Shown here in pieces: positions 44,072 through 55,749 of a DNA stretch of 64,000 nt. Source of the DNA: Nyssa sinensis. Its lineage: Eukaryota; Streptophyta; Magnoliopsida; Cornales; Nyssaceae. The notes under the pieces were generated by a model, which ran no database searches, was not told the origin of the DNA, and saw nothing but the letters and a program-made list of their open reading frames with translations. The stretch is taken from the NCBI GenBank assembly GCA_008638375.1, contig CM018050.1:24292216-24356215 (forward strand), given 5' to 3'. Both the position numbers and the translations under genes were made by a program. The stretch's first letter is position 1; the number at the start of each line of letters is the position of its first letter.

Positions 44072-45673
44072 TTCCAGTATTTTATTAAAAAATATCTTTT
44101 TACATGAAATTGTCATTGTAGTACCAACATTTTTTGAACCATACTGCCTAACTCCAGATATCTGCTGTTATACTATCACACTTTTACCGATCAAAAAAAA
44201 AAAAGCCCACGTATCTGCTGAACTGTTCTGAAGTAGCAAGATGAAGGTGTTGTGCACTTTTGGCTTCATTTTAGTTCAAATTTGTGATGCTTGAAAAATT
44301 GAGGGCAATCATCTTGCTGTAGTGGTTAGGTTTACTTGAGAGTTATTTCAGAAGGACCTGGACTTGAAAACAACAATTGCAGAAGATTTTTTATTTTTTA
44401 TTTATTGATATGACCTTTACAATATATCTGAACTTCATCAGCTTGCTGTTTAGTATTCACATTTGTGTAGCATATTTAATTTTTCTTCACTATGTGCTCT
44501 TTGCCTACTCTAATCATAGCGAGGTCTGTAGAATACATGTCAGAGGTTTCAAAGATGTGCCACTTACAACTGCTCTTGCAAGATGACCATCTGAAGGAAT
44601 CGATACAAGTGTAGAATTGTTTATGTCAGCATATTTACTTATTGAAAAAAAGGAGTTATGATTGGCAGATTTGTTTAATTGGCATTACATTTTGGTCAGT
44701 CCACATAAGGCATCTTTAATGACAGTAATATGGAATTAGTTTATTAGCATATGGTGCTTTGGATGGTCTGTTAGGCTTGCGTACATGGTTTTAGACTTAG
44801 TTGGACAGCAAAGTGGAACATTTTTTTTCTTTTTTGGGACTCTTAATTACATCAGAGAGAATGAAACACACGTTTTTCATTTCCTCACTTTGGTGCAACC
44901 TTTTCAATTATTTGGTTCAAGGATATTTTGCAGAAATTAGGAGGCTTAGATTAGAGGGACATAGAGTGTAGGATTCATATTTTGGATGCACTCTTATTTT
45001 TGCTTCCGCTACCCTAGTAGGACTTCACATCTAAGTTGGATAGTGACCTTCATGTTTTTGCATTTGTAATCCCCACCGAAATCATGCCTTGATTTGGGTA
45101 TGTGTTATTTGTGTGTATGCACACCTATTATGTGCCTACATTTTAAGATAAAACGTCTTTAGTTAACCATTGATGTAAACATATGTAAGTTGTAAGCTAG
45201 ATATTTTATAGCTTTAGGTTTGTCTATGTAGCAACTTAACTGAATCTCATCTGACCCAAGTAGAAACTAAAATGCAGATTAGGTCGAGGCGCTGTTTAAG
45301 AATGTTGGTGTTGAGTCATGTAGCATCAGGGTGGTTTGGGTTACAATACTTCTCAATTTGATGCTCTGCTCCAATTTTAAGCCTGGGTTTAATTTTAAAC
45401 ATCCAACCCAAACTGAGTTGTACCCATATCTTTGATCTGCTGCTCATGTGTGACTCATCTTAAAATGTTTTACCATGTCTCCACTGAAATCAACCAGAAT
45501 CATCTCCCAGTGGATATATCAACTGGAAAATACTCGCTAGAACCTTGTGCAATTGTTACCTTACCAATTTCACTTATTCCACAACTGATTCAGAGGACTC
45601 TTCAAGGGATAGCATTGTATATATATTGGGATGATTGAAGAATCAATGTTTCATATAGGATTCATCTATGACA
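44072..45673. other. Right flank of the CACTA element, nothing recognised
   Basis: AT-rich, no convincing coding text. The short ORFs (for example 44377-44586 and 45432-45638, plus) carry no motif I know. Joined to 30010-30296 without the CACTA it forms a ~1.9-kb spacer between the duplicated segments S1 and S2. Confidence 0.45.
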
Positions 45674-47664
45674 GTTCAAGTCAATGTGAGTCGAGGGAAA
45701 AACATACAAACAATTTAAAACTTTATATATTTGACTATATTTTCCACCAGAATGAAGGGGATCCTTGACTCCTTTTGATTCATTAAAGGAAGTGAACAGT
45801 GAACAAGTAAGGCAATAGTTCAAAAGGTTCATAACTATAAACAGAGAAACCATACAACTTCACTTTATTTACTATATTACTGGGAAAATAAGTGTTTTTT
45901 TTTTGTAAGGTAAACGTATTCAAACCAAAAAGGGGAAACCCCAAGCAAACAGCACCAAAGTTCAGAGACTAAGCAAACCCACTAAGGGATGCCACCAGAG
46001 CCTCAACAGGAGCCCAAACAATCAATACATCAGCAGCCACAAAGGCCTAACACCTACAGGTACACATCAGAAACACCTCATCCTATCAAATTAGGCCTAG
46101 CATGACAGATTTCTTGTAGACACACCCAACTGGTTGAAAGCAGACAGATAATAGATCCATCTAGTGTTCTGAAGACAATAACCAGGAGCCAGAGGTCAGA
46201 ATCCCAGAAAATCTCTACTAACCCCTCAGGAAAACAGCATCAGTTACTCCAATACTAAGGCTTGCATGCATAAGAGTATAGTATACATATGGCTTAAAAG
46301 AAAAAAAACATTTCAACACAAAATTACACAATTTTTAGGAAATCCCAATTAAAATTATGCTTTCCTTACAATCTCCAAGTAATCTATCTCCAATGTAGAA
46401 TAAATTGCTCTAAAAAAAGATTGATGCTAAACAAATGCGGGAGAGGGAGGACTGCCACCCAAAAAAATTGGAAAAATATTAGGAGTTTCCCCACCCCCCG
46501 ATCCCAATTTTTTATTTTTTGTTTATTCATAAGAGTCCACTTAAATTTTGATTACTCAACACACACACACACACACACACACACCCTGGGGCTATAATTT
46601 CAGATCCTCACTGATGCAATACCATGGATCAGTTTTTAAGTGATTTGAAACAAATGCCGAGAGAAATGAACTAAAAGCAATATAGATTTATAAATAAACA
46701 TATAATTATTCAACAGAGTCATATTACCACAAAATGCATCTAGAACGTCATCCATAAGTTGGGGTTTCCAGCTCTCTCAGATACTTCTTGGAATCGTCAT
46801 TGGATCATCAACAACCTGCTCGGTCACGCTACCATTCCCATGGTCTACAATGGTAACCGCATTTCCTTTCGCCACAATTTCTATTGCTGGCTGAGCACCG
46901 ACCACACTATAGCGACCCTATAACAATCAAATTCAAATTCAACACTAACCAAAACATGCAACGAAATACACATGCACATTCAAAACAAAGAAGTAAAAAA
47001 AGAGCTCTTACAACAGTCAAAGTTTGAAAACCAGGTTCGATCGACTCATATAGAAAGCTCGGAGACTCTCGATCGTCTTCTTTAACCAAGCACCGGTAAG
47101 CAAGCACCGGAGTCAATTGATTAGAGAATATGCATGCGTAAAGAAAATTAAATTTCCCTTCTTTGAAGCTTGACGGGAACTTCGTTTCGTCTACAGCTGA
47201 AGAAAACAAAGACACAACATCAAAATCCTTTTGAATTTACAAAGCTCTATTCGGTTCCCAACAAAATTTTGGAACAGAAAAGAAATTAAAATGCTGATTC
47301 TTCATATCAGTCTTTGAAAAGTTTAGTAAAAGATTCGAAAGAAACCAAAACAACATATAACGTGAGATTGAGAATTTAAATTCTTCTCTTCGTCTCTTAC
47401 ATTATCTCAGAATTTGAAGGAAGTCAAAATCAAATACTTCAATTTAAAGATGATATATACATTTATTTATCTAAACTTTTGTGTAGAAAAATAGACCTAG
47501 AGAGGGAGACCGGAGAGAGCAGCATTTGATAGTACGGATGCATACAAGAGAGCTAGAGCTTCTGCTGGAAATGGCAGGGACCCGGATGGGAGATAGGCGG
47601 TGGCTCGACAGAGACAAACGGTGAGACATGGCTAGGGTTTGCGTTTTCAGACAGACGAAAAGAA

Positions 47665-47710
<46 letters not shown>

Positions 47711-47741
47711 AACCGATGACGGTGAATAAGGACGTGCGTTA
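45674..47741 (-). repeat. Segmental duplication copy S2 (ASA 5' region)
   Basis: Matches 27788-30009 in the same orientation (3 differences in a 60-bp sample). It contains the same LINE-like tail, CA microsatellite (46560-46584, longer than in S1) and GA microsatellite (47671-47706). It lacks the 207-bp internal duplication of S1. Confidence 0.92.
46728..47650 (-). pseudogene. ASA: Anthranilate synthase alpha exons 1-3, copy S2 (better preserved)
   Basis: Exon 1 (from ATG 47629, with an in-frame CTG at 47650, to about 47497) reads MSHRLSLSSHRLSPIRVPAI, then SSRSSSSLVCIRTIKCC: Ser/Arg-rich, acid-poor, a typical plastid transit peptide. Exon 2 (47196-47012) reads VDETKFPSSFKEGKFNFLYA, FSNQLTPVLAYRCLVKEDDR and SPSFLYESIEPGFQ. 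Exon 3 (46918-46728) reads GRYSVVGAQPAIEIVAKGN, VTIVDHGNGSVTEQVVDD and WKPQLMDDVLDAFC, ending at a GTAATATG donor, with one TGA after PRSI. This is the N-terminal third of the plastid enzyme that converts chorismate to anthranilate. Later exons are absent because homology ends at 45674. Apart from the TGA the splice sites and frames look sound. Confidence 0.92.
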
Positions 47742-48133
47742 CAGTCAGCTCTCTCGTGTTTCTACTTTCGTTTCCTGATTGTTGATCACTTCGTCTGCGC
47801 CCAAGATGTTAACATTTGTTTCCCGAAAAGAAACTAAGTCGCACAGAAGAAAGGAGAAATCGGAAGAATGGTTCGTGGAAGGTAAAGTATTAGGAATTCA
47901 CGTAATAAAAAACGGAAGAAATATTGTGGGAGAAGAGAGAGTGGAACTTGAAGGATCGTAACTGTTGATTCATGGAGAAGAGAGAATCACAGTGAGATTT
48001 ATTATTAAATGGGGTATTTTAATCAACTCAATAAAAATGTAAACTATTTTTGAAAATACACTGCAACAAGATTCATATATTTATAGGCAGTATAGATTGA
48101 GTAACAAATGCATTGTTTATAACACATTACCAG
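47742..48133. other. Stretch between S2 and hAT exons
   Basis: Begins with sequence unlike S1. A short frame (47806-47961, plus: MLTFVSRKETKSHRRKEKS) is unrecognised. The end (about 48080-48133) looks like intron sequence, finishing in the acceptor CATTACCAG. Confidence 0.4.
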
Positions 48134-49436
48134 TTATAAGAAAATATGGAAGATCATAGATGAAAGATGGGAATCTCAGCTCCACCGACCTTTATATGCT
48201 ACATCATACTTCCTAAATCCTCAATTTCTTTTTAGTCTAGACTTTAATTCAAACGAAGAAGCAAAAATTGGACTATATAATTTCCTTCAAAGAATGGTTC
48301 CTGATTCTAATGAGAGGGTGAAAATACATATGCAATTGGAAGATTTTAAGAGTGAAAGAGGGTTGTTTGGAATCTCAAATGTAGTATTGACAAGGAAAAA
48401 GAAGTCACCGGGTTATGTTATTTTTCATGTTTTTCATCAATATCATTATGATTTAAATTTCAATTTCTTAAGTTTATAATTTATCTTATAACTTCAAATC
48501 TTCTTCAAATCTAAATTTTAGTATAGCTGAATGGTGGGACTTTTATGGAGATGAATGCCCCGAGTTACAGAGGTTTGCAATTAGGATATTAAGCTTAACA
48601 TATAGCTCTACAGGTTATGAATGTAAATGGAGTGCTTTTGATATGGTACTAGTGATTTTTCTAGTCAAGTACAATAATTTTGTATTTTTACTTTTTATAA
48701 CATGCTTTGATGCTATCATGCTGTTGATAATTCAATGAGAAATCATTTGCATAAAAAAAGGTTGAATGACTTGGTCTTTGTCATGTATAATTTGAAACTG
48801 AGAGAGAGGCACGTGGATATACAAGCCATTGTGGATCGCATTTGTTTTTATGATGTCCTATCCGATGATGAATGGATAACAGAGAGATAGGAGCCAGCTC
48901 TCCAAAGAAAAAATAATTGGTTGAGGGTTCTTGACAGAGATGCTCGGTATGATACCAAAGAAGATGATGAAGTAGAAGTTATTACAAGGACTTTAGAAAA
49001 AAACCTGTAAGTTTAGAACTTCTAATTTTTCTTTTTACTTTTTTACTTCAAAATGTGACTTGTGACATCCATTTTTTTATCTTTTCTTTTTCTTTGTTCT
49101 AATTTAGGTGGTGGTGGTGAAGTTCTAAACTTACAGGTTTAATTTTTCTTTTTACTTTTTTACTTCAAAATGTGACTTGTGACATCCATTTTTTTATCTT
49201 TTCTTTTTCTTTGTTCTAATTTAGGTGGTGGTGAAATTGGGATAAAAGATATTGATGAAATTCATGAAGTTAGTGAGGATGATGTGGATGATCCCTATAA
49301 TGTTTCAAGGGAAATGGATGAAGATAGTGGTGAGGACTTTAATGATGGGACCAAAGAGAGTGAAGATTATGAAGATGATGTTGATTGTGACTTAGAGTTG
49401 GATGATGATTTTGGCAATGATGATGAATTATTTTAG
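48134..49436 (+). pseudogene. hAT transposase, C-terminal exons (dimerisation domain), broken
   Basis: After acceptor CAG (48131-48133) the coding text runs YKKIWKIIDERWESQLHRPL, YFLNPQF, NFLQRMVPDSNERVKIHMQL and LFGISNVVLTRKKKSP. An intron follows to about 48523, then EWWDFYGDECPELQRFAIRI, LSLTYSSTGYECKWSAF: the hAT C-terminal dimerisation motif. A third block (48755-48889) reads KKRLNDLVFVMYNLKLRERH, DIQAIVDRI, SDDEWITE and stops at TAG. An acidic tail exon (about 49225-49436; EDDVDDPYN, DCDLELDDDF) ends the gene. The first residues join the end of the exon at 14630 in phase. It supplies exactly what the 13233-14630 copy lacks. Confidence 0.88.
49003..49226. repeat. 86-bp direct duplication with an embedded ~20-bp inversion
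   Basis: TTTTTCTTTTTACTTTTTTA... through GGTGGTGGTG occurs at about 49027-49117 and again at 49145-49232. AACCTGTAAGTTTAGAACTT (49003-49024) recurs inverted as AAGTTCTAAACTTACAGGTT (49119-49139) between them. It lies in the hAT pseudogene just before its acidic-tail exon. Confidence 0.88.
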
Positions 49437-49881
49437 TTTTTATTTTGTTTCTTTTGTTTCCTTGAAGGGATGATGTTGATGTGTTTTGAACTATTGAAAT
49501 TTTCATGACAAAGGAATTTTTGATTTGTGATGTCAAAACTATTAACTATCAAGTTGTTACTTCTTTTAACATCTTTTCCATTGTGTTTTGTCATTGTACT
49601 TTGGAGTTTGGATTATTTTGAAATTTGACTAGTTTTACGTTGTTTGTCAAAAATCAATGAAAATGCAAGGATTTAAACCTTGATCTCTTCATCCACAACA
49701 CTATAACTTGTAAATTACAATGTTGGTGTAAGGGCTCTACCATTTGAGCTGCATTCTCAAATTTAGTTGCGTAAAATAGTGGATATGTGAGTATTCCATA
49801 TGTTTGTCATATGATATTATGATCCACTCATTTATTTTTTGCATATATAGACTTGTTTCATCTTTATTTTGAAGAATTTTC

Positions 49882-49925
<44 letters not shown>

Positions 49926-50106
49926 TATATATACTAGGAGTCTTTTTTCTCTTTTTTATTGGATCTTACGATCCTCGATCCAATCATATGATCCCGATCC
50001 TAAATGTCACCCAGCGAACGAAGGTAGGATCCCGATTTTAACGACCTTAGGTTTTGATAGATTTGGGCCTACCTCTTTCAATTACTGCCAATTCTGTTGG
50101 CAACTC
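49437..50106. other. Non-coding stretch with a microsatellite
   Basis: Holds a tRNA-like segment (separate entry) and a (TA)n(CA)n(TA)n microsatellite at about 49881-49934. No gene seen. Confidence 0.6.
49668..49762 (-). mobile_element. tRNA-like SINE head or decayed tRNA
   Basis: On the minus strand AGCTCAAATGGTAGAGC resembles box A and AGGTTTAAATCC resembles box B, about 55 bp apart. A clean cloverleaf was not obtained, so a SINE head or dead tRNA is more likely than a working tRNA gene. Confidence 0.4.
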
Positions 50107-51644
50107 CCTGATGTAACACCCTGATCTGGTTATTGAGAATTTAGTCGTTAATTAAAGATTAGAGATTTTAAGAAGCAAAATAATGCTTATGAAAAGTTAA
50201 ATTGAGACAATAAGGACTACGAGAGCTTGATAAGATTTCGATTAATGAAATCAACACATGAAGAAAGAAAACTAATGCAATAAGAAAAAGGGGATTAAAG
50301 TGCAAAATGCCAAAGTAAGGCATAAAAAGAGAAAAAGAGAGAAAAGAATGCCAAAAGTGTTGGCCCAAGGTCTTGAACTCAAGACCAAAAAGGGAACGAA
50401 ACTTATACCCAAAAATATTACTAGTTGGGCTACAAACACTTTTAGTGCTATATATCCCATAAGAAATGTATATAACATATATAAATCTTCAAGTTTGCAT
50501 GCTAAAAAACTGAGGTGTCAACACCTCATTGGACCCTAATTCCTCCAATAGGAATCCATGCACAATCTGATATATATATATATATATATATATGTACCAT
50601 ATGTATATTATGTGTGTATTGTGCATGTGTTAAGAGAGAAAAACTAGAGCTCTGTGTGTGTGTGGCTAGAGAGAGAATTGTAGAGAAGAAAAAGGAAGAA
50701 GAAGGAGAAACTAGAAGCAAAACAAAAAGGGTGAGAAGCTGTTGAGAGGGAAGAAAGACTGAAGATAAAGAATTAAGAGAGAAAAGTAATTTCTCTCTCT
50801 ACAACTCTTCTACATCCAGCTTCTGTTTTGATGTTTTAATAACATGCATGCACAGGAAATGGAAAAAGGATGAAAATTAGAAGGAAGTGGCATAATCTAG
50901 ACTTAAGATACCCTAAGAACCCTAGAACCCGAAACTAGGAAAAATTTAAGTTTTAACCTAGCTTGATTTAAGCTTTAAAATAAAAGCATGGCCCAAAAGA
51001 GCATGAAACAAGGAGTATGCTGCAACTTAAAGCATTAAAAATGGTCAAGAGATCATGGAGAAATATTGAGTTGCAGGTATGGTCAGGTAAAGTGGGTGAT
51101 TGAAGTTTTGATCACTTTGTTTGGTTTGAGGAACGGGGAAACATTCCCCACACTCACAAAGATTTTGTAAGAAGAAAAAAGGAAGCAAAATGAGTGGCTA
51201 GAACTTGATAAAATAGGAAATATTTCACTTACTAGAAACTCTAGCCCTCACCAATCCCAACTGTAACCTTCTATTTCAGTGATTAAAGACCCAACAAATT
51301 AAGAAACCAACTGTAGAATCGGAATCCTCATCAAAAAAAGGTTCAAACCCCGTTGGTCTGGTCGTCGGCGCTAGAAAGGGTGATCGGAACTCGCGTCGAA
51401 GACTTGGGGAAGAAGAACAGTGTCGAGTCGAGTCAGTTAGGTCGGGTTTTGCGTTCGGGTCAGGAACCTGCCCTAGGAGCAGAAAAGGGTAAGTTAAAAC
51501 TACGTCATTTGGTGTTCAATTTAAATGGAATTAAGGTGTTTGGCAACAGGAGCAAGGCCCTGATTTAATATACTTGTTCAGACCTGGGATATCCTATCGT
51601 TGTTTTACTCACTGTCCACCGTTTGGCAAACATACAATCAAAAA

Positions 51645-51748
51645 ATAAAAGGGAGCCTGCAACTCCCCAAGACTCGAACCCCTGACCTTGTGCGTGTGAG
51701 AAATTTAACCCTAAGCACGTGGCCACTATGCCAGCTTCACACAAGTAA
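51645..51748 (-). mobile_element. tRNA-like SINE head within the solo LTR
   Basis: On the minus strand AGCTGGCATAGTGGCCACG (box A-like) and GGTTCGAGTCTTGG (box B-like) are about 45 bp apart. It has the spacing of a tRNA-derived SINE head. Ends were not resolved. Confidence 0.45.
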
Positions 51749-52644
51749 ACATTATTAACAAAATATATATAATATTAATTAAATAACTTAATTAAGTTAA
51801 ATTAATTTAATTATAGTAAAATACTTTTGTTATCCAAATAAAATAAAAGGGTATTGTAACCTAATATTTTTGGGCATTCCAGGACTCAACAGTAGAGTTC
51901 GATTTGTGAAATTTAAATCTCAAAAATTAAGACACGTAAAATATAAAAATTAACATTTTACCCTTAATTATGGCCGAAAGCTAATTAATATAAAAAGTAG
52001 TCTATCTTGACTATTTTGGACGTTTCGGACTCAATGGTGAGGTCCATTAAGTCTAAATAAATTCTAAAAAATATGAAACCACAAATGAGGTAATGCCCAT
52101 TACAGTTCCAAGAATAAATTCAGCTATAAAATGAAATAAAAAAAAAAGAGGCTGAGACTTAACTTAAAGTTTTAAGGCTACTAGACCAACATATAGAATT
52201 CGTTAAGGAAAATTTAGTTACAAAAATTAATAAGTAGCCCATAGTAATGCCTCAATTATGTTCTAATACGAAGTTATGTGCATTTGACTTATGGATCTAG
52301 GAACTAAAGACAAAGGAAAGGAGATTAAGGAAACAGACTGAAAATTTGAGGTAAGTAATCCGACATCTTGAATCAGTGATGTTTTACCTCCTTTTGAAAG
52401 ATGCTTAAGTCTTTTATCTCCTACTTAAAAAATGCATAAGTGTTTTATATCTGCTCAAATGTCTATCTGTACTTTGTGAAATATCCGAGAACTATGATCT
52501 TCATGACCATATTTTGAAATGACGTTCATGTATACTGATTTGAAAAATGTCTATAAACCATGGCAACTTTTCAATGAGAAAAATGATTTGTGTGAACCAA
52601 TTCGACTATGCAACCTGAATCATACTTGTTTTGATTGATCATGT

Positions 52645-52975
52645 GTCTATGTGAGACCTACCCATGTGACGCTCCGACTTCTATAATGAGACCTACCCAC
52701 ATGGTGCTCTAATTCAATGTGTAACTCGATTCTTGTGTTTGTCCGAGGCCTACCCATGTGACATTCTGACTCTTGATGAGACTTACCCACATGGCGCTCT
52801 GACTCGATTCTTGTGTCTACACGAGGTTTACCCATGTGGTGCTCCGATTCTTGATGAGACTTACCCACGTGGTGCTCTGACTCGTTGTGAAATTCACGTT
52901 TGAGACTTACTTACGTGGCGCTCCGACTCTGGATGAGACTTACCCACGTAGTACTCTGACTCAATATGTGATTCT
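52645..52975. repeat. Short tandem array in the solo LTR
   Basis: About six to seven degenerate copies of GAGACTTACCCACGTGGTGC followed by TCTGACTC, spaced roughly 40-60 bp. It includes repeated CACGTG/CATGTGG E-box-like words. Reading frames here are repeat artefacts. Confidence 0.75.
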
Positions 52976-53887
52976 TCGATATGTGAAATATGTGTCTGTC
53001 ATCTGTCTCTTGTTATCTGCTATTCGAAATCAGATTTCAAAAGTACCCTCTCAGGTGCATTTGTTATTCGATATTATGTTATCCTGTTCCACAATAATTA
53101 TCTAAACCATGTTTTAAGAAATGCATGTGCTATTATTCATTTTGTGAATAACTCTACATCATCTGCTTTATGTTTTGAACTTCGAACTATGTTATTGAAA
53201 ATAACATGTTTTAGAAATGCATATGTTATATCTGTTTGAACCTTTAGTATGCTTTTTACGTGATCCTTTTTAAAAGCATGTTTTAAGATATTCTTGTGTA
53301 TATGTTATCTATTTGAAGAAACATGGTGCCTATGGTATTTTGTGCAAAACTTTATCTTTGCAAAACCTATGACAAGATACAGGAATTACTCACAAGCTTA
53401 GTGAAGCTCACATGGATTTATCCAACATATTTCAGGTAATTGAATTAGTAGGGAGGTAGCAAAGTCTACATCGAGTAGCTGAGAGCGTTAATGCAAATGG
53501 ATCTTTTGTACTGAGGATCTTGGTTGGATGTGATATGGAATCTTTTTGGTAATCATATGATATATTTTTGGGCTCGATGACAACCTAGACTTTTGGGAAC
53601 TTGTATCATGAACCTTTTGTCGGATACATATATGATGTGTATATAAATGTTGACAAATTATGATGGTGATGCTGATCATGACGATTTTACCTAGAGTATC
53701 ATTCATAAATGATTGGTGTTAAATTCGTTATCAAATGAGTTGCATATGTGTAGCTTCCGCATTTAATTAGAAAAAAAAATATTATCACTCTTGTGCAATT
53801 CATTTGATTTTGTACAGCATGTCTAAGTGACAGTGTCAGCCACTGCCCCTAATCTACATAAGGTGGGTTTTGGGTCGTGACACCTGA

Positions 53888-55090
53888 GGAAAACATGTTT
53901 CCCCGTATTTGGTGGTGGAGGAAGGATAATAAGTGATTTTTTCAAGGTGCAAACACGATTTATAAATTTTGAGTGGCCTTGGACAATCTCCAAGCTGGCA
54001 TAGTAATTTTTTCACTTAAAAGCCTTTTTATGATATTTATGTGAAAAACTCACGTCTCTCAATTGTTACAAATTCGATGGAACCCTTTGGGAAAGGTTCC
54101 TCATTGGTTGAAAGAAGTGCGAGAATGACGCGTAAGCACTTAATTGAGGGCCCTTTTGAAAGGTTATATTTCTTAGGCGAGTGGGTGGTTTGCCAGGTGG
54201 ATGTGATGGCAACACTTTTCCCACATACAGCCCTTCCGGCTAACATGAGGAGGATTTACCTTGTTGCCTCTGATGCGAACTTTCTTGAGCTATATGAAGG
54301 GGTGTTTATGGAGTGATTCTTCAACCAATTTGGGCATCTAATGAGTTATCTAGGAGAGTTAATGCCTCCTTTGACCGGGGGTCTGCTTCTAGCTCTTAAA
54401 GTTAGGCAGCCTAATGCTAGTGACAAGTCATCTCAAGAGGCGACTACTATAGCTACCGACGTAGGGCTACTAGTGGCTTTCCCAGCCTTCAATGTATTAG
54501 TAATGGCAGATGATGGGGCTAGAGGAGCTCACTCGTTCAACAATTATAATTGAGGGACTTCTAACCCTTAATCACTTGACTAGAGTAAAATCTCCTACCT
54601 ATCGTTTCCTATCTTTCTCAGTTTTATGATCAAACTAACCCTTTGTTGAGAGTTCAACGCGAACCATTTATGATGAGGCTTGTATTTATATCATGGCCTT
54701 AAAGCACAAGGTGGCCCAAGTCACTACTGAATCAGGGTGTAAAGCCACTTATCAGACTGATATAGACATAGTGAGATTCTATTAATGTTTTGCACATTTG
54801 CCTATTCCTTTTTTGATATCGATGTATGACTTTGAAATTTTTTATCTTTCAAGCCATAAAAGTCTCTCGCCTTTAGAGAATGAGTTAGGGCCTGGCCCGG
54901 TCGTGGGATTCCTAGCTGTAGCGAAGAGTTGGCCTAAAGAAGAAAGGAGCAGGCCAACTAGAGAGTTCCCGTACTCAAGCCCCTAGTCCTAGGAGGACCT
55001 TTAAACCTTGTGGAGGAGTATGAGAAGGAGGATACTAATAAGGATGTGGTGCCCCATGCCAAACCGAGCGACGAGAATGAGAACAGCTAA
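53888..55090 (+). pseudogene. Degraded antisense ORF of the Tat element, unidentified part
   Basis: Plus-strand open pieces read GPFERLYFLGEWVVCQVDVM (54041-54316), then LMSYLGELMPPLTGGLLLAL (54341-54553) and a later acidic KEDTNKDVVPHAKPSDENEN near 55080, broken by stops. It is antisense to the Tat pol remnant. Tat elements are known to carry antisense ORFs between pol and the 3' LTR; this segment fits that place but I cannot name a domain. Confidence 0.4.
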
Positions 55091-55749
55091 GGACGTCATT
55101 AGATTGATGTTCTTAGGCCTGTTTTTTTAGTATGACTAAGTAGTTAAAGTTTATAAACAATGTCAATTTGTGATGTTTCCTTTTGAACGATCATTTTGGA
55201 AGACAATGTATTTTTCTTTTCATGATAAGCTCATTTGGTTAACAACAGTGTGATTTTGACACTTGGTGTTACCAATGCACAAGAAAAACCATAAAAATGC
55301 AAAATAGGACGACACGTTGGGCAAAATGGCCTGGAAATCCTCTATGTGCCGATCGACACACATAAAGGTGGGTTTCGTTTTACTTGAGTGCACGTCAATA
55401 TTCAGGGAGTGCCAATTCGGTATCGAGGTCTAGTTTTCGCCTAGTTTTGGCAATTGTTGTGTGTTTTCCCAAAAATTGATTTCCTAAATTGATTTAGGAG
55501 ATGGAATTGAAAGTTTTTTTGGTTATAAAGAGAGCCTTGGACCTCCCATTGTGTATCCTTTTCAATCCTTGCTAGTTTTGCAGCACCTTGGAGGTTTTTT
55601 TGTTCTTTTCATGGTCGTCACAATTATGAGTACGGAGGTTTTTGATAGTGAGCTTCATTCATGAGTGTTTCCCTCATCATCAAAGAAGATTAATTTAGTA
55701 GCATTCAACCTGAAATCTCTCATTTCCATAACTGAGATTGTGGTAGAGA

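Larger units (their letters stand above)
50112..53882. mobile_element. Solo LTR, 3.77 kb (Ty3/gypsy-type)
   Basis: Starts TGTAACACCC and ends CGTGACA, flanked by an exact 5-bp duplication CCTGA (50107-50111 and 53883-53887). No internal region, gag or pol lies between, and no second LTR is seen, so it is a solo LTR left by LTR-LTR recombination. Size and TGT...ACA ends suit large plant Ty3/gypsy LTRs. The ends are similar on both strands, so orientation is open. It contains a TA microsatellite (about 50570-50592), a tRNA-like piece and a tandem array. Confidence 0.85.

Noticed and set aside
27788..47741. S1 and S2 as LTRs of one large retroelement
   Set aside because: No TG...CA ends, no primer-binding site after S1, no gag or pol between them, and both contain ASA exons and introns.
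49668..49762. Functional tRNA gene
   Set aside because: Box A and B-like words are present, but arms do not pair cleanly and the length is off; more likely a SINE head or dead tRNA.
50112..53882. The solo LTR as the 3' LTR of the adjacent Tat element
   Set aside because: Both sides carry the same CCTGA duplication and no polypurine tract precedes it on the Tat side.
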